Of a stretch of 64,000 nucleotides of DNA, positions 8,523 to 17,250 are shown piece by piece. Both the position numbers and the translations under genes were made by a program. The notes under the pieces were generated by a model. That model did no database searches. It was not told where the DNA came from and worked only from the letters and a program-made list of their open reading frames with translations. The DNA is taken from contig NZ_SMBO01000006.1 in assembly GCF_004342985.1 (NCBI RefSeq), positions 310,001 to 374,000 on the forward strand, read 5' to 3'. This DNA is from Novosphingobium sp. PhB57. GTDB lineage: Bacteria > Pseudomonadota > Alphaproteobacteria > Sphingomonadales > Sphingomonadaceae. Position 1 is the first letter of the stretch. Each line of letters starts with the position of its first letter.

Positions 8523-9647
8523 CTAGAGTAGCGGCAATTGCCCATCCTTGGGCGGCCGGCTGTCTTCCTCGCCGCGTTCCAGCGCCGAAAGCGTCAGGCC
8601 CATTAGCCGGATCGGCTGGGGCAGGGGCAGCAGCTCCTCCAGCAGCGCATGGCCGAGGGCGGAGAATTCCGCCTTGTCCGCCACGAAATGGTGCAGCGAA
8701 CGCGCGCGGGTGAGCGTCTGGAAATCGGCGTAGCGTAGCTTCAGCGTGACCGTGCGCCCGCGGGCTTCGGCGCGCTGCACCCGCTCCCAGACGATGTCGA
8801 CGATATTGCCGAGCGTCTCGCGCAGGGCTTCGGTGCCCTGGATGTTGTCGAAGAACGTGCGCTCGCCCCCTACCGACTTGCGCGGGCGATTGGCGCGCAC
8901 TTGCCGCAGGTCCACCCCGCGCGCGGCCTGGTAGAGGTATTCCGCGAAGCTGCCGAACTGCGCGCGCAGGAAGCCGATGTCCCGGGCGCGCAGGTCCGCG
9001 CCGGTCTCTATGCCGAGCCGCGCCATCTTCTCGGCCCCGCGCGGGCCCACGCCGTGGAAACGGCGCACCGGCAGGACGGCCACGAACTGGGCGCCCTTGC
9101 CGGGGCGGATCACGCAGAGCCCGTCGGGCTTGTTCTGGTCGCTGGCGAGCTTGGCCAGGAACTTGTTGTAGGAAACCCCGGCGCTGGCGGTCAGGCCGGT
9201 TTCCGCCTTGATGCGCCGGCGGATCTCCTCGGCGATGCGGGTGGCGGAGCCGATGCCCTTGAGATCGGCGGTGACGTCGAGATAGGCTTCGTCCAGCGAG
9301 AGCGGTTCGACATGCGGGGTATAGTCGTGGAAGATCGCGCGGATCTGCTGGCTCACCTCGCGGTAGACCTCGAAGCGGGGCTTGCGGAAGATCAGGTCCG
9401 GGCAGAGCCGCGCCGCCCGGGCCGAGGGCATGGCTGAACGGACGCCGAAAGTGCGCGCCTCGTAGCTGGCCGCGGCCACCACCCCGCGCAGCGAGGAGCC
9501 GCCCACCGCCACCGGCTTGCCGCGCAGGGCGGGATCGTCGCGCTGTTCCACGCTGGCGTAGAAGGCGTCCATGTCGACATGGATGACCTTGCGCAGGCCG
9601 TCCGCTTCGTCCCCGGCGGCCGATTCGGTTTCGTGCGCTGCCATCAT
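8523..9647 (-). CDS. dinB: DNA polymerase IV (Y family)
   Basis: A 374-residue translesion polymerase. The catalytic palm begins with VIHVDMDAFYASVEQRDDP, and SLDEAYLDVT near residue 120 gives the second metal-binding Asp-Glu pair. A helix-hairpin-helix region (GVGPRGAEKMARLGI) and a little-finger domain follow. The C-terminus DGQLPLL resembles a beta-clamp binding tail (consensus QLxLF). I chose the start at 9647 (MMAAHETES), because the frame further upstream runs through the divergent promoter region. The divergent transporter starts 76 bases away. No clear LexA box was seen between them. Confidence 0.94.
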   Translation of the reverse strand: MMAAHETESAAGDEADGLRKVIHVDMDAFYASVEQRDDPALRGKPVAVGGSSLRGVVAAASYEARTFGVRSAMPSARAARLCPDLIFRKPRFEVYREVSQQIRAIFHDYTPHVEPLSLDEAYLDVTADLKGIGSATRIAEEIRRRIKAETGLTASAGVSYNKFLAKLASDQNKPDGLCVIRPGKGAQFVAVLPVRRFHGVGPRGAEKMARLGIETGADLRARDIGFLRAQFGSFAEYLYQAARGVDLRQVRANRPRKSVGGERTFFDNIQGTEALRETLGNIVDIVWERVQRAEARGRTVTLKLRYADFQTLTRARSLHHFVADKAEFSALGHALLEELLPLPQPIRLMGLTLSALERGEEDSRPPKDGQLPLL

Positions 9648-9723
9648 GGTCCTATAGGCCGCGGCGATATAGGCCGTATACGTCCAAGAGCAGGGACCGG
9701 CAAAAGCACGGGCCGGTAAAAGC

Positions 9724-11040
9724 ATGAGCCCGGGCGCGAAAAAGCTGGCCAGTCCGGTCCAAGTGCTGCATGCGCCGGGGATGACCTCCGACACAGCGAA
9801 TCCCGCGCCGTTTCCGATGCGGGGGGTCGAGTTCGTCGTCCTCATGGCCGCGCTGCAGGCTCTCCAGGCGCTCTCGATCGATATCATGTTGCCCGCTCTG
9901 GGCGAGATCAGCCGCGACCTTTCGGTCGTCGATCCCAATCAGCGACAGCTGATCGTGGGGGTGTTCCTGATCTGCACGGGCCTCGGCTCGCTGTTTCCCG
10001 GCGCCATCGCCGACCGTTACGGACGCCGGCCGGTGCTGCTCTTCGCAATTGCCGCCTATGTCCTGAGCGCGCTGGCCTGCGCGGTGGTGACCACGTTCCC
10101 GATGATGCTGGCCGCGCGCGCCGTGGCGGGGCTGTGCACTTCGGCGCTGATGGTCATGCCGATGACGGTCATTCGCGATCGCTTCGAGGGCGACCGGATG
10201 GCGAGCATGCAATCGCTGGTGTCGATGACGTTCATGGTCGTGCCGATGATCGCGCCGATGGTGGGGCAGGGCGTCATGCTGGTGGCGGGATGGCGCTGGA
10301 TATTCGGCCTGATCAGCGTGCTGGGCACGTGCGTCTGCATCTGGACGGCGCTGCGCCTGCCCGAGACGCTCCACCCCGATTACCGCCAGGAAATCCGGCC
10401 CAGGGTGATCGCCACCAACATGGCGCTCACGCTGCGCACGCGTGAGGCCGTGGGCTATCTCTTCGGCGTGGGCTTCGTGCAGGGCGCGATGTTCGGCTAT
10501 ATCAACAGCGCGCAGCAGCTGGTGGCCGAGCACTTCGGCGCCGGCTTCTTCTTCCCCGCGGTGTTCGGCGGCATGGCACTGGTCATGGCCTCCACCAACT
10601 TCGTCAATTCGCGGATCGTGCAGCGCTACGGCGCGCGGCGCGTCTCGCAGACGGCGCTGTTCGGCTATATCGCCAGCTCCGTGCTGCACTTCTTCCTCGC
10701 TCTAGAGGGCGAGACGCTGTGGGTCTTCATTCCGCTGATGACCTTCTCGATGTGCATGATGAGCTTCATCGGCTCGAACTTCCAGTCGATCGCGATCCAG
10801 CCTTTCGCGCGCACGGCGGGGGCGGCGGCCTCGATCATGTCGTTCGTGCGGATGGTGATGGGCGCCGTGCTGGGCGCGCTGATCGGGCAGGCCTATGACG
10901 GCACGCCCCGGCCGATCCTGGCATCGATGGTGGCAGCAGGGCTGACGGCGCTGATCTTCGTGCTCTATTCCGAGCGCGGCAGGCTGTTCCGCCGTCTCAA
11001 CTATCCTCCCGGCTACTACGCGCCCGGCAAGCGTCCCTGA
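9724..11040 (+). CDS. MFS drug-resistance transporter, Bcr/CflA type
   Basis: A 438-residue major facilitator with 12 predicted membrane segments. It has the DHA1 signature after helix 2 (PGAIADRYGRRPVLL near residue 95), SIDIMLPALGEISRDL in helix 1 and a conserved acidic residue there. Bcr/CflA proteins export antibiotics or small metabolites by proton antiport across the inner membrane. The start is either ATG 9724 or ATG 9781 (MTSDTANP). It is monocistronic, ending 38 bases before a strong terminator. The actual substrate is unknown. Confidence 0.87.
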   Translation: MSPGAKKLASPVQVLHAPGMTSDTANPAPFPMRGVEFVVLMAALQALQALSIDIMLPALGEISRDLSVVDPNQRQLIVGVFLICTGLGSLFPGAIADRYGRRPVLLFAIAAYVLSALACAVVTTFPMMLAARAVAGLCTSALMVMPMTVIRDRFEGDRMASMQSLVSMTFMVVPMIAPMVGQGVMLVAGWRWIFGLISVLGTCVCIWTALRLPETLHPDYRQEIRPRVIATNMALTLRTREAVGYLFGVGFVQGAMFGYINSAQQLVAEHFGAGFFFPAVFGGMALVMASTNFVNSRIVQRYGARRVSQTALFGYIASSVLHFFLALEGETLWVFIPLMTFSMCMMSFIGSNFQSIAIQPFARTAGAAASIMSFVRMVMGAVLGALIGQAYDGTPRPILASMVAAGLTALIFVLYSERGRLFRRLNYPPGYYAPGKRP

Positions 11041-11078
11041 GACGCGGCCGCTGCGCGCTTTCGGCGGCGCCGGACATG

Positions 11079-11117
11079 AAAAAGCGATCCAGGGCGCGTG
11101 GCCCCGGGTCGCTTTTT
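11079..11117. terminator. Bidirectional rho-independent terminator
   Basis: The arms AAAAAGCGATCC and GGGTCGCTTTTT pair over 12 positions with one G-U, separated by a GC-rich loop, and A and T runs lie on the two flanks. It ends the transporter message on the plus strand and can end the small membrane peptide gene on the minus strand. Confidence 0.85.
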
Positions 11118-11167
11118 CGTGCCGTCCGCCTCACCTGTGGCAAGGCGGAGCGATCACCGTGTCGGTG

Positions 11168-11317
11168 CTAGACCGCTCGGCCGCCGCGGAAGAGCTGGAC
11201 GAGGCCGACGACGATCGCGATGACCAGCAGGACGTGGATCAGCGCGCTCGATACGTGGAATACCACGAAGCCGAGGAGCCAGAGGACCAGCAGAATGGCG
11301 GCAATGGTGAAGAGCAT
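11168..11317 (-). CDS. Lmo0937 family membrane peptide, 49 residues
   Basis: A very short gene encoding a 49-residue peptide that starts MLFTIAAILLVLWLLGFVVF and ends LVQLFRGGRAV. It has two hydrophobic helices joined by HVSSALIH, the standard layout of the lmo0937/DUF5670 family of small inner-membrane peptides of unknown function. The start is backed by an AGGGAGAA ribosome site eight bases upstream. It shares the bidirectional terminator at 11079-11117 with the transporter gene. The family is frequent near envelope stress genes, but nothing here fixes a role. Confidence 0.85.
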   Translation of the reverse strand: MLFTIAAILLVLWLLGFVVFHVSSALIHVLLVIAIVVGLVQLFRGGRAV

Positions 11318-11741
11318 GGCGGTTCTCCCTAATTGTTACAAATTGTGAAACGCACCGGGGGGCGGGAGGCTCCCACCGGTTCGCCGTGGTTTTCATATGT
11401 TTCATGGCGCTTGGCGCGAATCCGGGCAGGATCGGGCCGCGTAACGGTTCGTCTCAGGCGCGGCGCGGGCGGCAGATTGGCAGGGGCGCTCCGGTTGTCC
11501 GCCGGGGCAAGTCGCGGCATGGTCTCCCTGCGACCGCGAATCGCCCTTGGGCGCATCTCGCCGCGAGTTCCTCGGGTCCACCGCATATCGTTTCGCAGAG
11601 CCGCAAGGTCGGCCGCGACGTCCAGCAAGCCGGAGCCTTCGGGCTTTCGTTTTCCCGGATCGCCTGTGGTCCTGCCCCGCGCAAGGCAGGCGTGGCCCCG
11701 GCTTTCTCAGTGGATGGCCGTGTGGCGCATCCCCCCGTTCA
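11318..11741. other. 424-base intergenic region, no gene recognised
   Basis: Between the small membrane peptide and the end of crtB. Open frames exist on both strands but their translations are arginine- and proline-rich with no domain resemblance. The right part near 11640-11700 is GC-rich with short inverted stretches and may end the carotenoid operon. The left part should contain the promoter of the 49-residue peptide. Confidence 0.5.
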
Positions 11742-12767
11742 TCAAGTCTTGGCCAGGGCTCTCAATTGCCGCCGCGAGAGAGCGGGGCGGGGCGCGTCCC
11801 CTGCCGCGTCGGACAGCCTGCGCGCTTCTTCGAGCGCCGACCAGACATGAGTCAGCTTCTCGCCGCGCGAGGTGCTGACGCGGTGATCCCAGGCATGGGC
11901 GCCGAGGCGTTCGACTTCGCGGGCGATGCCGCCGTAGATATTGGCTGCCGAGAGCACGGCCCAGCGCTGGCGGAAAGCCAGGCGCGTCGCGCCCACTCTG
12001 GCGGAGCTTTCGTAGTCCCGCGCGAGGGCGCAGGCGCGGGCCACCATCGGCACCAGTACCGCCCGGTAGTGCGGCTTGGTCACTTCGCCGGGCGGAATGT
12101 CCGCCTCCACCAGCCATTCGATCGGCAGGTAGCAGCGCCCCTGTGCGTCGTCTTCCCAGAGGTCGCGGACGATATTGGCGATCTGGAAGGCGATGCCGAG
12201 GTCGCAGGCGCGGTCCAGCGTATCGTCGTCATCGGGCGCGACGCCCATGACCGCGGCCATCATCACGCCCACCGCGCCGGCGACGTGATAGCAATAGCGC
12301 AGCATGTCCGCCTGTGTCCGCGGGCGCCAGTCGGCCGCGTCGAGGGCGAAACCGGCCAGGACATCCTCGACCATGGCGTCCGTCAGCGGCACTTCGCGCG
12401 CCAGTTGGCCAAGTGCGTCGAAGGCAGGCGTTCCGGTGGTTTCGCCCGCCATCGCCAGTTCGGTGAGGGTGCGGATCGTCGCCAGCCGGTCCTCGGGCGA
12501 GAGTCGGGTGCCGAGCCGCACCGGGCCGGTGGCGCGGCCATGATCCTGCTCGTCGGCAATGTCGTCGCAGGCGCGGCACCAGGCGTAGAGCAGCCAGACG
12601 CGCTCACGCGTCTCGCGGTCGAACAGGCGGCTGGCGGCGGAGAAACTCTTCGATCCCTTGCGGATGGAGCGGTGGGCCTCCTTGACGAGGCGGGCGCGAT
12701 CGAGCGCCACCCCGCCCTGGAGCATGCCGTTTCGGGCCGCGGTTTCGAGGAGGTTGTCAGTCGCCAC
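11742..12767 (-). CDS. crtB: 15-cis-phytoene synthase
   Basis: A trans-isoprenyl diphosphate synthase of about 341 residues that condenses two geranylgeranyl diphosphates into phytoene, the first carotenoid-specific step. The first aspartate-rich motif is LYAWCRACDDIADEQDHG near residue 65. The second is GIAFQIANIVRDLWEDDAQG near residue 195. CYHVAGAVGVMM is the squalene/phytoene synthase helix. Two starts are possible, TTG 12773 and GTG 12767; GTG is favoured by a GAGG site seven bases upstream. It is last in the crtY-crtI-unknown-LOG-crtB operon, a few bases after the LOG stop. Confidence 0.95.
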   Translation of the reverse strand: MATDNLLETAARNGMLQGGVALDRARLVKEAHRSIRKGSKSFSAASRLFDRETRERVWLLYAWCRACDDIADEQDHGRATGPVRLGTRLSPEDRLATIRTLTELAMAGETTGTPAFDALGQLAREVPLTDAMVEDVLAGFALDAADWRPRTQADMLRYCYHVAGAVGVMMAAVMGVAPDDDDTLDRACDLGIAFQIANIVRDLWEDDAQGRCYLPIEWLVEADIPPGEVTKPHYRAVLVPMVARACALARDYESSARVGATRLAFRQRWAVLSAANIYGGIAREVERLGAHAWDHRVSTSRGEKLTHVWSALEEARRLSDAAGDAPRPALSRRQLRALAKT

Positions 12768-12776
12768 CCGCAAGCC

Positions 12777-13373
12777 TCACAGCGTGTCCGGGTCCATCCT
12801 GACGATCGGGACGATCGGCTCGTGGGCCTCCATGCGTTCGAGCAGGAGGTCGAGTTCGGTCTCGGCCAGGATGATGCCCTGGTGGGCCGGGCGCACGAAG
12901 CCGACTTCGGCCATGTGGCGGTTGAAAGCCAGCAGCCCGTCGTAGAAGCCGAAGGAATTGAGCACGCCCACCGGCTTGTCGTGATAGCCGAGCTGGGCCC
13001 AGCTTACCGCTTCCCACAGCTCGTCCATGGTGCCCACGCCGCCGGGCAGCACCAGGAACGCGTCGGACAGGCGCGTGAACTCGGCCTTGCGCTCATGCAT
13101 GGTCTTGACGACGTGAAGCTCGGTGCAGTCGTGGTTGGCCACTTCGCCGCCCTTGCCGCCGGCGCCGGTGAGGGCCTCGGGGATCACGCCGATCACTTCG
13201 CCGCCCTGTTCGAGCGCGCCGGCAGCCACGGCGCCCATCAGGCCCAGGCGGCCGCCGCCGTAGACGACGCCGATGCCGCGGGCGGCAAGGGCCGAGCCCA
13301 CGTCGCGGGCAAGCTGGACGTAGCGGGGATCGGCGGGGGTGGCGGAGCCGCAGTAGACGGCGATGCGTTTCAT
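12777..13373 (-). CDS. LOG family protein (TIGR00730 Rossmann fold)
   Basis: A 198-residue lysine-decarboxylase-like Rossmann protein of the LOG family. It has the nucleotide-binding GVVYGGGRLGLMG segment near residue 36 and the signature LPGGVGTMDELWE near residue 110, with MHERKAEF before it. Members cleave the N-glycosidic bond of nucleoside monophosphates, releasing ribose 5-phosphate; plant LOG proteins activate cytokinins this way. Its place inside a carotenoid operon is unexplained. It sits between a protein of unknown function and crtB with only three-base gaps, so it is surely co-transcribed. Confidence 0.9.
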   Translation of the reverse strand: MKRIAVYCGSATPADPRYVQLARDVGSALAARGIGVVYGGGRLGLMGAVAAGALEQGGEVIGVIPEALTGAGGKGGEVANHDCTELHVVKTMHERKAEFTRLSDAFLVLPGGVGTMDELWEAVSWAQLGYHDKPVGVLNSFGFYDGLLAFNRHMAEVGFVRPAHQGIILAETELDLLLERMEAHEPIVPIVRMDPDTL

Positions 13374-13376
13374 GAC

Positions 13377-13826
13377 TCAGGTAGCCTTCAGTTGTACCCG
13401 CGCGCCGTCCGGCAGATCGCGGGTCTGCCGGGCGAGGTCGCCGGTCAGGTAGATCAGGTCGACGAGGTCGATCCGGACCAGGTTTTCATGCCCATAGTCG
13501 CCGGACAGGATCGCGGAAAGCGTCCGGCTATAGACTTCCCCCAGGACCGTCAGGCCAAGCCGCTGCGTGGCCGCATCGACCAGCGCATCGGCGCGCCAGA
13601 TGGCCTTGGTTTCGGGCAGCGCCATGTGGCGCCGCGCCGCGGATTCGTCTCCCAGAGGAGTCACGGCCAGTATATCGGGATCGACGTAGTGGAACGTTCC
13701 CTTGCGGTCGATCGCCAGCAGGTGCCCCATCAGGCTCTGGCCGGCGATCTCGGCGAAGTCCACCCCGGTCCAGCCCCAGGCCAGGTTCAGGGCGTGGAGC
13801 GCCCTGGCTGGCTCGGCTACCGTCAT
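13377..13826 (-). CDS. Protein of unknown function in crt operon (possibly DUF1851-like)
   Basis: A 149-residue soluble protein without signal peptide or membrane segments. The segment SLMGHLLAIDRKGTFHYVDP and a C-terminal half rich in charged helices recall the DUF1851 domain found in type VI immunity-like proteins, but this is a visual impression only. Its start overlaps the crtI stop by ATGA and its stop lies three bases before the LOG start, so it belongs to the carotenoid operon. No catalytic motif is visible. Confidence 0.6.
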   Translation of the reverse strand: MTVAEPARALHALNLAWGWTGVDFAEIAGQSLMGHLLAIDRKGTFHYVDPDILAVTPLGDESAARRHMALPETKAIWRADALVDAATQRLGLTVLGEVYSRTLSAILSGDYGHENLVRIDLVDLIYLTGDLARQTRDLPDGARVQLKAT

Positions 13827-15301
13827 TTTAACCCTTCCAGCATCAGCTTCGCAGTCGCCTTGGCCGAACCGACGACGCCGGGAATGCCCGCGCCGGGATG
13901 GCAGCCGGCACCCACCAAGTAGAAGTTCTTCAGCTTGTCGTCGCGATTGTGGCCGCGGAAATAGGCGCTCTGGGTCAGCAGCGGTTCGAGGCTGAAGCCG
14001 TTGCCGTTATAGGCGCCAAGGTCGCTTTCGAAGTCCGGCGGGGCGTAGCGGAAGCTGGTGACGATGCGGTCGTCGATGTCCGGGATCAGCCTGCGGCCGA
14101 CTTCGGCCAGGATCCGCTTTTCCAGGATCGGGCCCACTTCCGCCCAGTCGATCGGCAGCTTGCCCATGTTGGCCACGGGGACCAGCGCGTAGAACGTGCT
14201 CTTGCCCGCCGGGGCCATCGACGGGTCGGTGACCGTCGGGTGATGGAGGTAGATCGAGAAGTCGCGCGGCAGCACGCCGTGTTCGAAGATGTCGTCGAGC
14301 AGGCCCTTGTAGCGTGGGCCGAACAGGATCGTATGGTGCGGGATGCCGGGCCAGGTGCCTTCCAGGCCGAAATGGACCACGAAGAGGCTGGGGGAGAAGC
14401 GCTTCTTCTTCAGCTTGTGCGCCATGTCCTGCCCGCGCTGGTTGCCCGAGAGCAGCTCGCGGTAGGTATGCATGATGTCGCCATTGCTGGCGATCGCGTC
14501 GAAGCGCTGCTTCCAGCCGCTTTCGGTCTCGACCTCGGTGACCTGATCGCCCAGCGTGTGGATCTGCACCACCTTTTCGCCGAGGCGCAGCGTTCCGCCC
14601 AGCCGCTCGAACAGGCGCGCCATGCCTTGCGCCAGCTTGTTGGTGCCGCCCCGCGCCCACCAGACCCCGCCGTCCTTTTCCAGCTTGTGGATCAGGGCGT
14701 AGATCGCGCTGGTGGTCATCGGGTTGCCGCCCACCAGCAGGGTGTGGAACGAGAGCGCCTGGCGCAAGTGCTCGTCCTTCACATAGTGGCTGACCATCGA
14801 ATAGACCGAGCGCCACGCCTGATAGCGGGCCAGCGCCGGGGCGGCCTTCACCATGCTGGAGAAATCGAGGAAGGCCTCGTGCCCCAGCTTGACGTAGCCT
14901 TCCTGGTAGACCCCGGCGGCGTAGCGCACGAATTCGTCGTAGCCCGCCGCATCCCGCGGGGCGACGCGGGCGATCTCGCGGCGCAAGGCCACTTCGTCGT
15001 TCGAATAGTCGAAGGTGACGCCGTCGGTCCAGTTGAGCCGGTAGAACGGCATGACCGGCATCAGGTCGACGTCGTCCGCCATGTCCTGCGAGGAGAGCGT
15101 CCACAGTTCGCGCAGGGCATCGGGATCGGTGATGACGGTGGGGCCGGCGTCGAAGGTGAAGCCATCGCGCTCCCAGACGTAGGCGCGGCCGCCCACTTTG
15201 TCGCGCGCTTCCACCAGCGTGGTTTCGATGCCGGACGTCTGCAGCCGGATGGCAAGGGAGAGACCGCCGAAGCCGGCGCCGATGACACAGGCCTTCTTCA
15301 T
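13823..15301 (-). CDS. crtI: Phytoene desaturase
   Basis: A 492-residue FAD-dependent bacterial phytoene desaturase that converts phytoene to lycopene. The N-terminal dinucleotide fold is CVIGAGFGGLSLAIRLQ, followed by VEARDKVGGRAYVWERDGF and FDAGPTVITDP, all diagnostic of CrtI. The C-terminal flavin segment reads NFYLVGAGCHPGAGIPGV. It overlaps crtY by ATGA upstream and the unknown-function gene by ATGA downstream, which shows tight translational coupling in the operon. Confidence 0.97.
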   Translation of the reverse strand: MKKACVIGAGFGGLSLAIRLQTSGIETTLVEARDKVGGRAYVWERDGFTFDAGPTVITDPDALRELWTLSSQDMADDVDLMPVMPFYRLNWTDGVTFDYSNDEVALRREIARVAPRDAAGYDEFVRYAAGVYQEGYVKLGHEAFLDFSSMVKAAPALARYQAWRSVYSMVSHYVKDEHLRQALSFHTLLVGGNPMTTSAIYALIHKLEKDGGVWWARGGTNKLAQGMARLFERLGGTLRLGEKVVQIHTLGDQVTEVETESGWKQRFDAIASNGDIMHTYRELLSGNQRGQDMAHKLKKKRFSPSLFVVHFGLEGTWPGIPHHTILFGPRYKGLLDDIFEHGVLPRDFSIYLHHPTVTDPSMAPAGKSTFYALVPVANMGKLPIDWAEVGPILEKRILAEVGRRLIPDIDDRIVTSFRYAPPDFESDLGAYNGNGFSLEPLLTQSAYFRGHNRDDKLKNFYLVGAGCHPGAGIPGVVGSAKATAKLMLEGLK

Positions 15302-16503
15302 CGGTTACGGCTTTCGGTTGCGGGCGCTAGGTCCGCCAGCGGATAGCCGCGTCCAGCAAGGCTGGCCATCGCCGCGCCCAGCGGTACCGGCGGCTTGCCC
15401 GCCAGCACGCGCGCCATGTCGGCCAGGGCGGGACGGCCCGCGTAGAAGCGCTCGATCAGCGTTTCGGGAAGGGTGTAGAACCGCGCGAGCACGGCCCGGC
15501 GTTCCTCCGGGCGCGCGGCCCCGAACAGCATGCGCGTCAACATCCGGTAAAAGCGCCCCCCGCGCCAGTGATTTGCGGCCCATGCATGACTCGTCCTTCC
15601 TAGGCTGTCGCCGGAGAGGTTGTCGAGAGTGGTCAGGTGCATGGCAAATCTTACAGCATCGGGAAAGGAATAGGATGTCATCGGGTTAAGCAGTGCGGCG
15701 CGCGTTCCGGCCCGGGCAACGGAGGGATCCGGCGCGCAGTTCCAGAACTTCTCGAAATCGCCGCCCGCGATGACCGGCAGCACGCCCGTCTCCTCATAGG
15801 TGACGGAATCGACATGCCAACCCATGCCCTGGGCGTAATCCCCCACGCGCTGGCGCAAGGCGGCGGCATCGAGCCGGTGGTCGCTGGAATAATAGGTGTC
15901 CTCGACGAAGACCTCGCGCGCGCCGAAAGGCAGGCAATAGACGAAACGATAGCCGTCGAGCTGGTCGACGCGGGCATCCATCACCACCGGCCGTTCCAGG
16001 CCGTGCGGCACCGAAAGATGCAGCATCTGGCCAAGGAACTTCTGCCAGCCCCCTGCCATATGGGGCAAGCCGTGAGTGCCGCGCGCGTCGATCACCGCCC
16101 GGGCATTCAGGCGCCGGCCATCGCCCAGCACGACGTGCTGCGGGCCGGCTTCGGCCACGGCAACGCCAGTGAGCAGGGCTTCGGCGGGCAGGGCGGCGCG
16201 GACCATCATGTCCAGCCGCTGGCTGGTCACGCTGGCATAAGGCGTGGCCAGCATCCGCGAGTAGCCGGGAAAGTGGACGTCGTAGCCGCTCCAGCGCCGG
16301 GCGATCAGCGGTTCCACCAGGTCGCGGTGCGCGGGCGTCACGTCGGTCTCGAAGAAGGACCAGACATGGTCCCCGCCCAGCCGGTCTTCCCGCTCCACGA
16401 GGAGGACGCGCAAGTCCGGCCTGTGCCGCGCCATGGCGAGCGCGATCAGCGATCCGGCGAGGCCGCCGCCCAAAATTGCCAGATCGGAGGAAAAAGTGGC
16501 CAT
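15298..16503 (-). CDS. crtY: Lycopene beta-cyclase
   Basis: A 401-residue CrtY-type lycopene cyclase that closes both beta-rings to give beta-carotene, using FAD without net redox change. The N-terminal Rossmann motif is DLAILGGGLAGSLIALAMA. The family motifs EDRLGGDHVWSFFE, FVYCLPFGAREVFVEDTYYS and the C-terminal FYTLPETLIERFYAGR are all present. I set the start at MATFSSDLA (16503), so the Rossmann strand falls at the N-terminus. It is first in the operon. The upstream 68 bases separate it from a divergent acetyltransferase and should hold the operon promoter. No crtE, crtZ or crtG is in this window. Confidence 0.95.
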   Translation of the reverse strand: MATFSSDLAILGGGLAGSLIALAMARHRPDLRVLLVEREDRLGGDHVWSFFETDVTPAHRDLVEPLIARRWSGYDVHFPGYSRMLATPYASVTSQRLDMMVRAALPAEALLTGVAVAEAGPQHVVLGDGRRLNARAVIDARGTHGLPHMAGGWQKFLGQMLHLSVPHGLERPVVMDARVDQLDGYRFVYCLPFGAREVFVEDTYYSSDHRLDAAALRQRVGDYAQGMGWHVDSVTYEETGVLPVIAGGDFEKFWNCAPDPSVARAGTRAALLNPMTSYSFPDAVRFAMHLTTLDNLSGDSLGRTSHAWAANHWRGGRFYRMLTRMLFGAARPEERRAVLARFYTLPETLIERFYAGRPALADMARVLAGKPPVPLGAAMASLAGRGYPLADLAPATESRNR

Positions 16504-16571
16504 CGGAGTACCGTTTAAGGACAGGTTATGCCTGCCGCAACTTGGCAGGGCACGGGCTTTGCGGCATTGTG

Positions 16572-17132
16572 ATGACAATGACCGAGGAATTGACCGTCTG
16601 CAGCGCTTCTATCGAGGATGCCGCAGCCATTACCGAGATCTATGCACACTATGTGCTCGAAAGTACCGCAACTTTCGAGACGGAGCCGCCTGACCTTGCG
16701 GAAAGCGAGCGCCGGATCCGCGATATCGTCGATGCCGGCTATCCATTCCTCGTCGTGCGCGAAGGCGGCGCGGCAGGCGAGCAGGGCCGCGTGATCGGCT
16801 TCGGCTTCGCCCATCGCTACGGCCCGCGTGCCGGTTATCGCTACAGTGTGGAGACGACGATCTACGTCGCACCGGCCTGCATCGGGCGGGGCATCGGCGG
16901 ACGCCTGCTCGCCACCTTGCTCGAAGAGTGCGAAACGCGCGGTTTCCGGCAAGCCTTCGCGGTCATTGCCGAGAGCGAACCGGCCTCTGTCGTGCTTCAT
17001 GCCCGCGCGGGTTTCCGCCCGGTTGCGACGCTGGACGGGGCGGGGTGGAAGCACGGCAAGTGGCTCGACGTCTTCCTCATGCAGCGCCAGCTCGGCGAGG
17101 GCGACCAGAGCCTTCCGCAACAGGCTGCATGA
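16572..17132 (+). CDS. GNAT N-acetyltransferase, phosphinothricin acetyltransferase type
   Basis: A 186-residue GNAT protein of the Pat/Bar/MddA group. Seen motifs are ITEIYAHYVLESTATFETEP near residue 18, YRYSVETTIYV, and the acetyl-CoA loop CIGRGIGGRLLATLLEE near residue 110. The C-terminal GFRPVATLDGAGWKHGKWLD is characteristic of the group. Members acetylate phosphinothricin or methionine sulfone and sulfoximine; the housekeeping target is usually unclear. It is divergent from crtY. Start ATG 16572 was chosen, since the frame upstream overlaps the crtY promoter region. Confidence 0.9.
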   Translation: MTMTEELTVCSASIEDAAAITEIYAHYVLESTATFETEPPDLAESERRIRDIVDAGYPFLVVREGGAAGEQGRVIGFGFAHRYGPRAGYRYSVETTIYVAPACIGRGIGGRLLATLLEECETRGFRQAFAVIAESEPASVVLHARAGFRPVATLDGAGWKHGKWLDVFLMQRQLGEGDQSLPQQAA

Positions 17133-17250
17133 TCCGGGTCGGATAAAGTTCCCGAATATTTTGCCATTTTTTCAATCCATTCCGGAGGTACTCCGGGGCA
17201 ACCCTTAGGGGTGTGCAGGCGTTGCGCGGGGAAACCTGACAAGGATTCCC

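Noticed and set aside
11547-13922. 791-codon plus-strand frame
   Set aside because: It runs antisense across crtB, LOG and the unknown crt-operon gene, all of which are supported by motifs or tight coupling.
16504-16578. 25-codon N-terminal extension of crtY
   Set aside because: The Rossmann motif needs the start at 16503, and the extension overlaps the divergent acetyltransferase gene start.
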